Part shown: positions 63,226 to 64,000 of the stretch, one piece after another | Numbering within the stretch: the stretch's first letter is position 1 | Layout of the letters: every line of letters begins with the position of its first letter | Assembly: GCF_039525035.1 (NCBI RefSeq) | Contig: NZ_BAAAHE010000001.1 | Coordinates: 70,282-134,281 of the forward strand | Length of the DNA stretch: 64,000 bases | Source of the DNA: Sporichthya brevicatena | Lineage (GTDB): Bacteria > Actinomycetota > Actinomycetes > Sporichthyales > Sporichthyaceae | Reading direction: 5' to 3' | The notes under the pieces: model-generated | Database searches by the model: none | What the model was told of the DNA's origin: nothing | What the model saw: the letters and a program-made list of their open reading frames with translations, nothing else | Made by a program: the position numbers and the translations under genes

Positions 63226-63357
63226 GCTCATGCATGAGCAGGGTGTCGATTCCGCGCGCGAAATGTCCGATTCGTCCGCCCGCTGCTCATGCATGAGCAG
63301 GGTGTCGATTCCGCGCGCGAAATGTCCGATTCGTCCGCCCGCTGCTCATGCATGAGC
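63226..63357 (+). repeat. 59-bp tandem repeat, two copies plus a partial third
   Basis: GCTCATGCATGAGC starts at 63226, 63285 and 63344, an exact 59-bp period. Copies 1 and 2 are essentially identical through GGGTGTCGATTCCGCG and GTCCGATTCGTCCGCC; copy 3 ends after the palindrome. Each copy carries the perfect 16-bp palindrome TGCTCATGCATGAGCA (copy 3: the 14-bp core). It lies between convergent genes. Confidence 0.9.
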
Positions 63358-63419
63358 GAGTGGCGACGCTCTGCCGGGGGTGGGCAGGGGCCGCCGGGCC
63401 GCCGGGTGGGCGGGACGGG

Positions 63420-64000
63420 TCAGTCGTGCTCGATCTCGCTGAGGACGCTGGCGCCGAACTCCTTCATCAGCAGGTCGCGACCGGAGAGGCCGTCGTCCGG
63501 AGCGGCGGCGTCGTCGGGGGCGGCGGCGTCGTACTCGTCCTCGTAGGCCGGTGGGGGCGGGGGCGGCGGGGGTTCGGGCTCCCGGACCGGCGGACGCGGG
63601 GCCGCGACGGGCGCTGCTGCCTCCGCGGGAGCGGCGGGCGCAGCGGCGGCGACGGGAGCGGCCGGAGCCGCGGGCGGCGGCGGCATCGCCGGCGCGGGGG
63701 CCGGGCGGGCGTTCGCCTTGGACGGGTCGTGGATGACGTCGAGGCGGAACTGCGCGCGCAGGACCTCGGCGATCGACTCCCGCAGCAGCGCGTCGTGCGC
63801 GGAGTTGAGGAACCCCTTGCGGGTCCCCTCGTCGGAGAACGCGAGCGCGATGGTGTCGCCGTCGACCGAGGCCACCTGGACCTTGTCGAGCAGGATCATC
63901 CACGTCACCTTGCGGCGCTTCTTGACGACCTCGAGGATCTCCGGCCACATCCGCCGGACCGTGACGATGTCGATCCCCCCGGACGCGGCCGCCGGAGCGG
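63420..64000 (-). CDS. dnaX: DNA polymerase III subunit gamma/tau, 3' part
   Basis: The frame is open to the window edge, and upstream of ATG 63950 it continues as GIDIVTVRRMWPEILEVVKKRRKVTW, the domain III segment of DnaX. Only the C-terminal part is present; it ends with a Pro/Ala-rich linker and an acidic tail (about 60 residues). It is on the opposite strand to ybaB-recR, although dnaX usually precedes those genes on the same strand. Confidence 0.9.
   Translation of the reverse strand, partial: APAAASGGIDIVTVRRMWPEILEVVKKRRKVTWMILLDKVQVASVDGDTIALAFSDEGTRKGFLNSAHDALLRESIAEVLRAQFRLDVIHDPSKANARPAPAPAMPPPPAAPAAPVAAAAPAAPAEAAAPVAAPRPPVREPEPPPPPPPPAYEDEYDAAAPDDAAAPDDGLSGRDLLMKEFGASVLSEIEHD

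Overview
The window is high-GC actinobacterial chromosome; the genus cannot be fixed from sequence alone. The evidence is a WhiB-family regulator, GTG and leaderless starts, TrpB2, YbaB-RecR-DUF5063, a LysC-Asd operon with an internal LysC start, and two core blocks syntenic with Mycobacterium tuberculosis. From memory of the H37Rv map, 2.2-9.4 kb matches Rv3678c-Rv3683 and 58-64 kb matches the asd/ask/recR/ybaB/dnaX neighbourhood.

Layout. 0-9.5 kb: NUDIX hydrolase (cut by the window edge), bacterial NO synthase, RidA, DUF4177, two ArsA/Get3-like ATPases, WhiB4/WblA-like regulator, class A penicillin-binding protein, metallophosphoesterase, tRNA-Pro(CGG). 9.5-15.6 kb: a mosaic island in the 3' end of that tRNA. 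It holds an AlbA_2 ATP-binding regulator with a perfect operator palindrome, an AAA/DUF4143 ATPase behind three 24-bp repeats, and a primase-helicase fusion of the TOTE conflict-system type. A degenerate third att copy lies between the two halves, so at least two insertions seem to be stacked. 15.6-24.4 kb: ordinary genes (AveC-like membrane protein, TetR, MFS pump, TrpB2, AzlCD, DoxX, a secreted RTX-repeat protein).

24.4-47.5 kb: a 23-kb metabolic island. It is bounded by a 44-bp direct repeat that is the last 13 codons plus stop of a glycosidase gene (47515-48699), so the island looks inserted into that gene's 3' end while restoring it. No integrase is visible. It encodes PRPP synthetase, two NAMPT-type phosphoribosyltransferases, two HAD phosphatases, a LOG-type phosphoribohydrolase, a nucleoside hydrolase and a ribokinase-family kinase. 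Together these could form a closed ribose/PRPP cycle. Around them are two aldehyde dehydrogenases, an LLM flavin oxidoreductase, a flavin reductase fusion, a CaiB-type CoA-transferase, an amidohydrolase, a phosphotriesterase-like hydrolase, NIPSNAP and SnoaL proteins, an Amt-like channel lacking both pore histidines, and a LacI regulator. LacI-type operators (TAGAAtCGaTTCTA-like) recur at the island promoters. One NAMPT paralogue has lost the residue that selects nicotinamide. My inference is a regulated pathway that ribosylates an unknown N-heterocycle, processes it, and recycles the ribose. This is the best candidate here for an undescribed system.

47.5-64 kb: glycosidase, polytopic membrane protein, MFS transporter, acyl-CoA synthetase, small envelope proteins and lipoproteins, asd-lysC, a secreted phosphodiesterase, ybaB-recR-DUF5063, and the 3' part of dnaX at the edge. 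A near-identical ~50-bp palindrome (bidirectional terminator) occurs three times, at 24.3, 53.6 and 57.9 kb.
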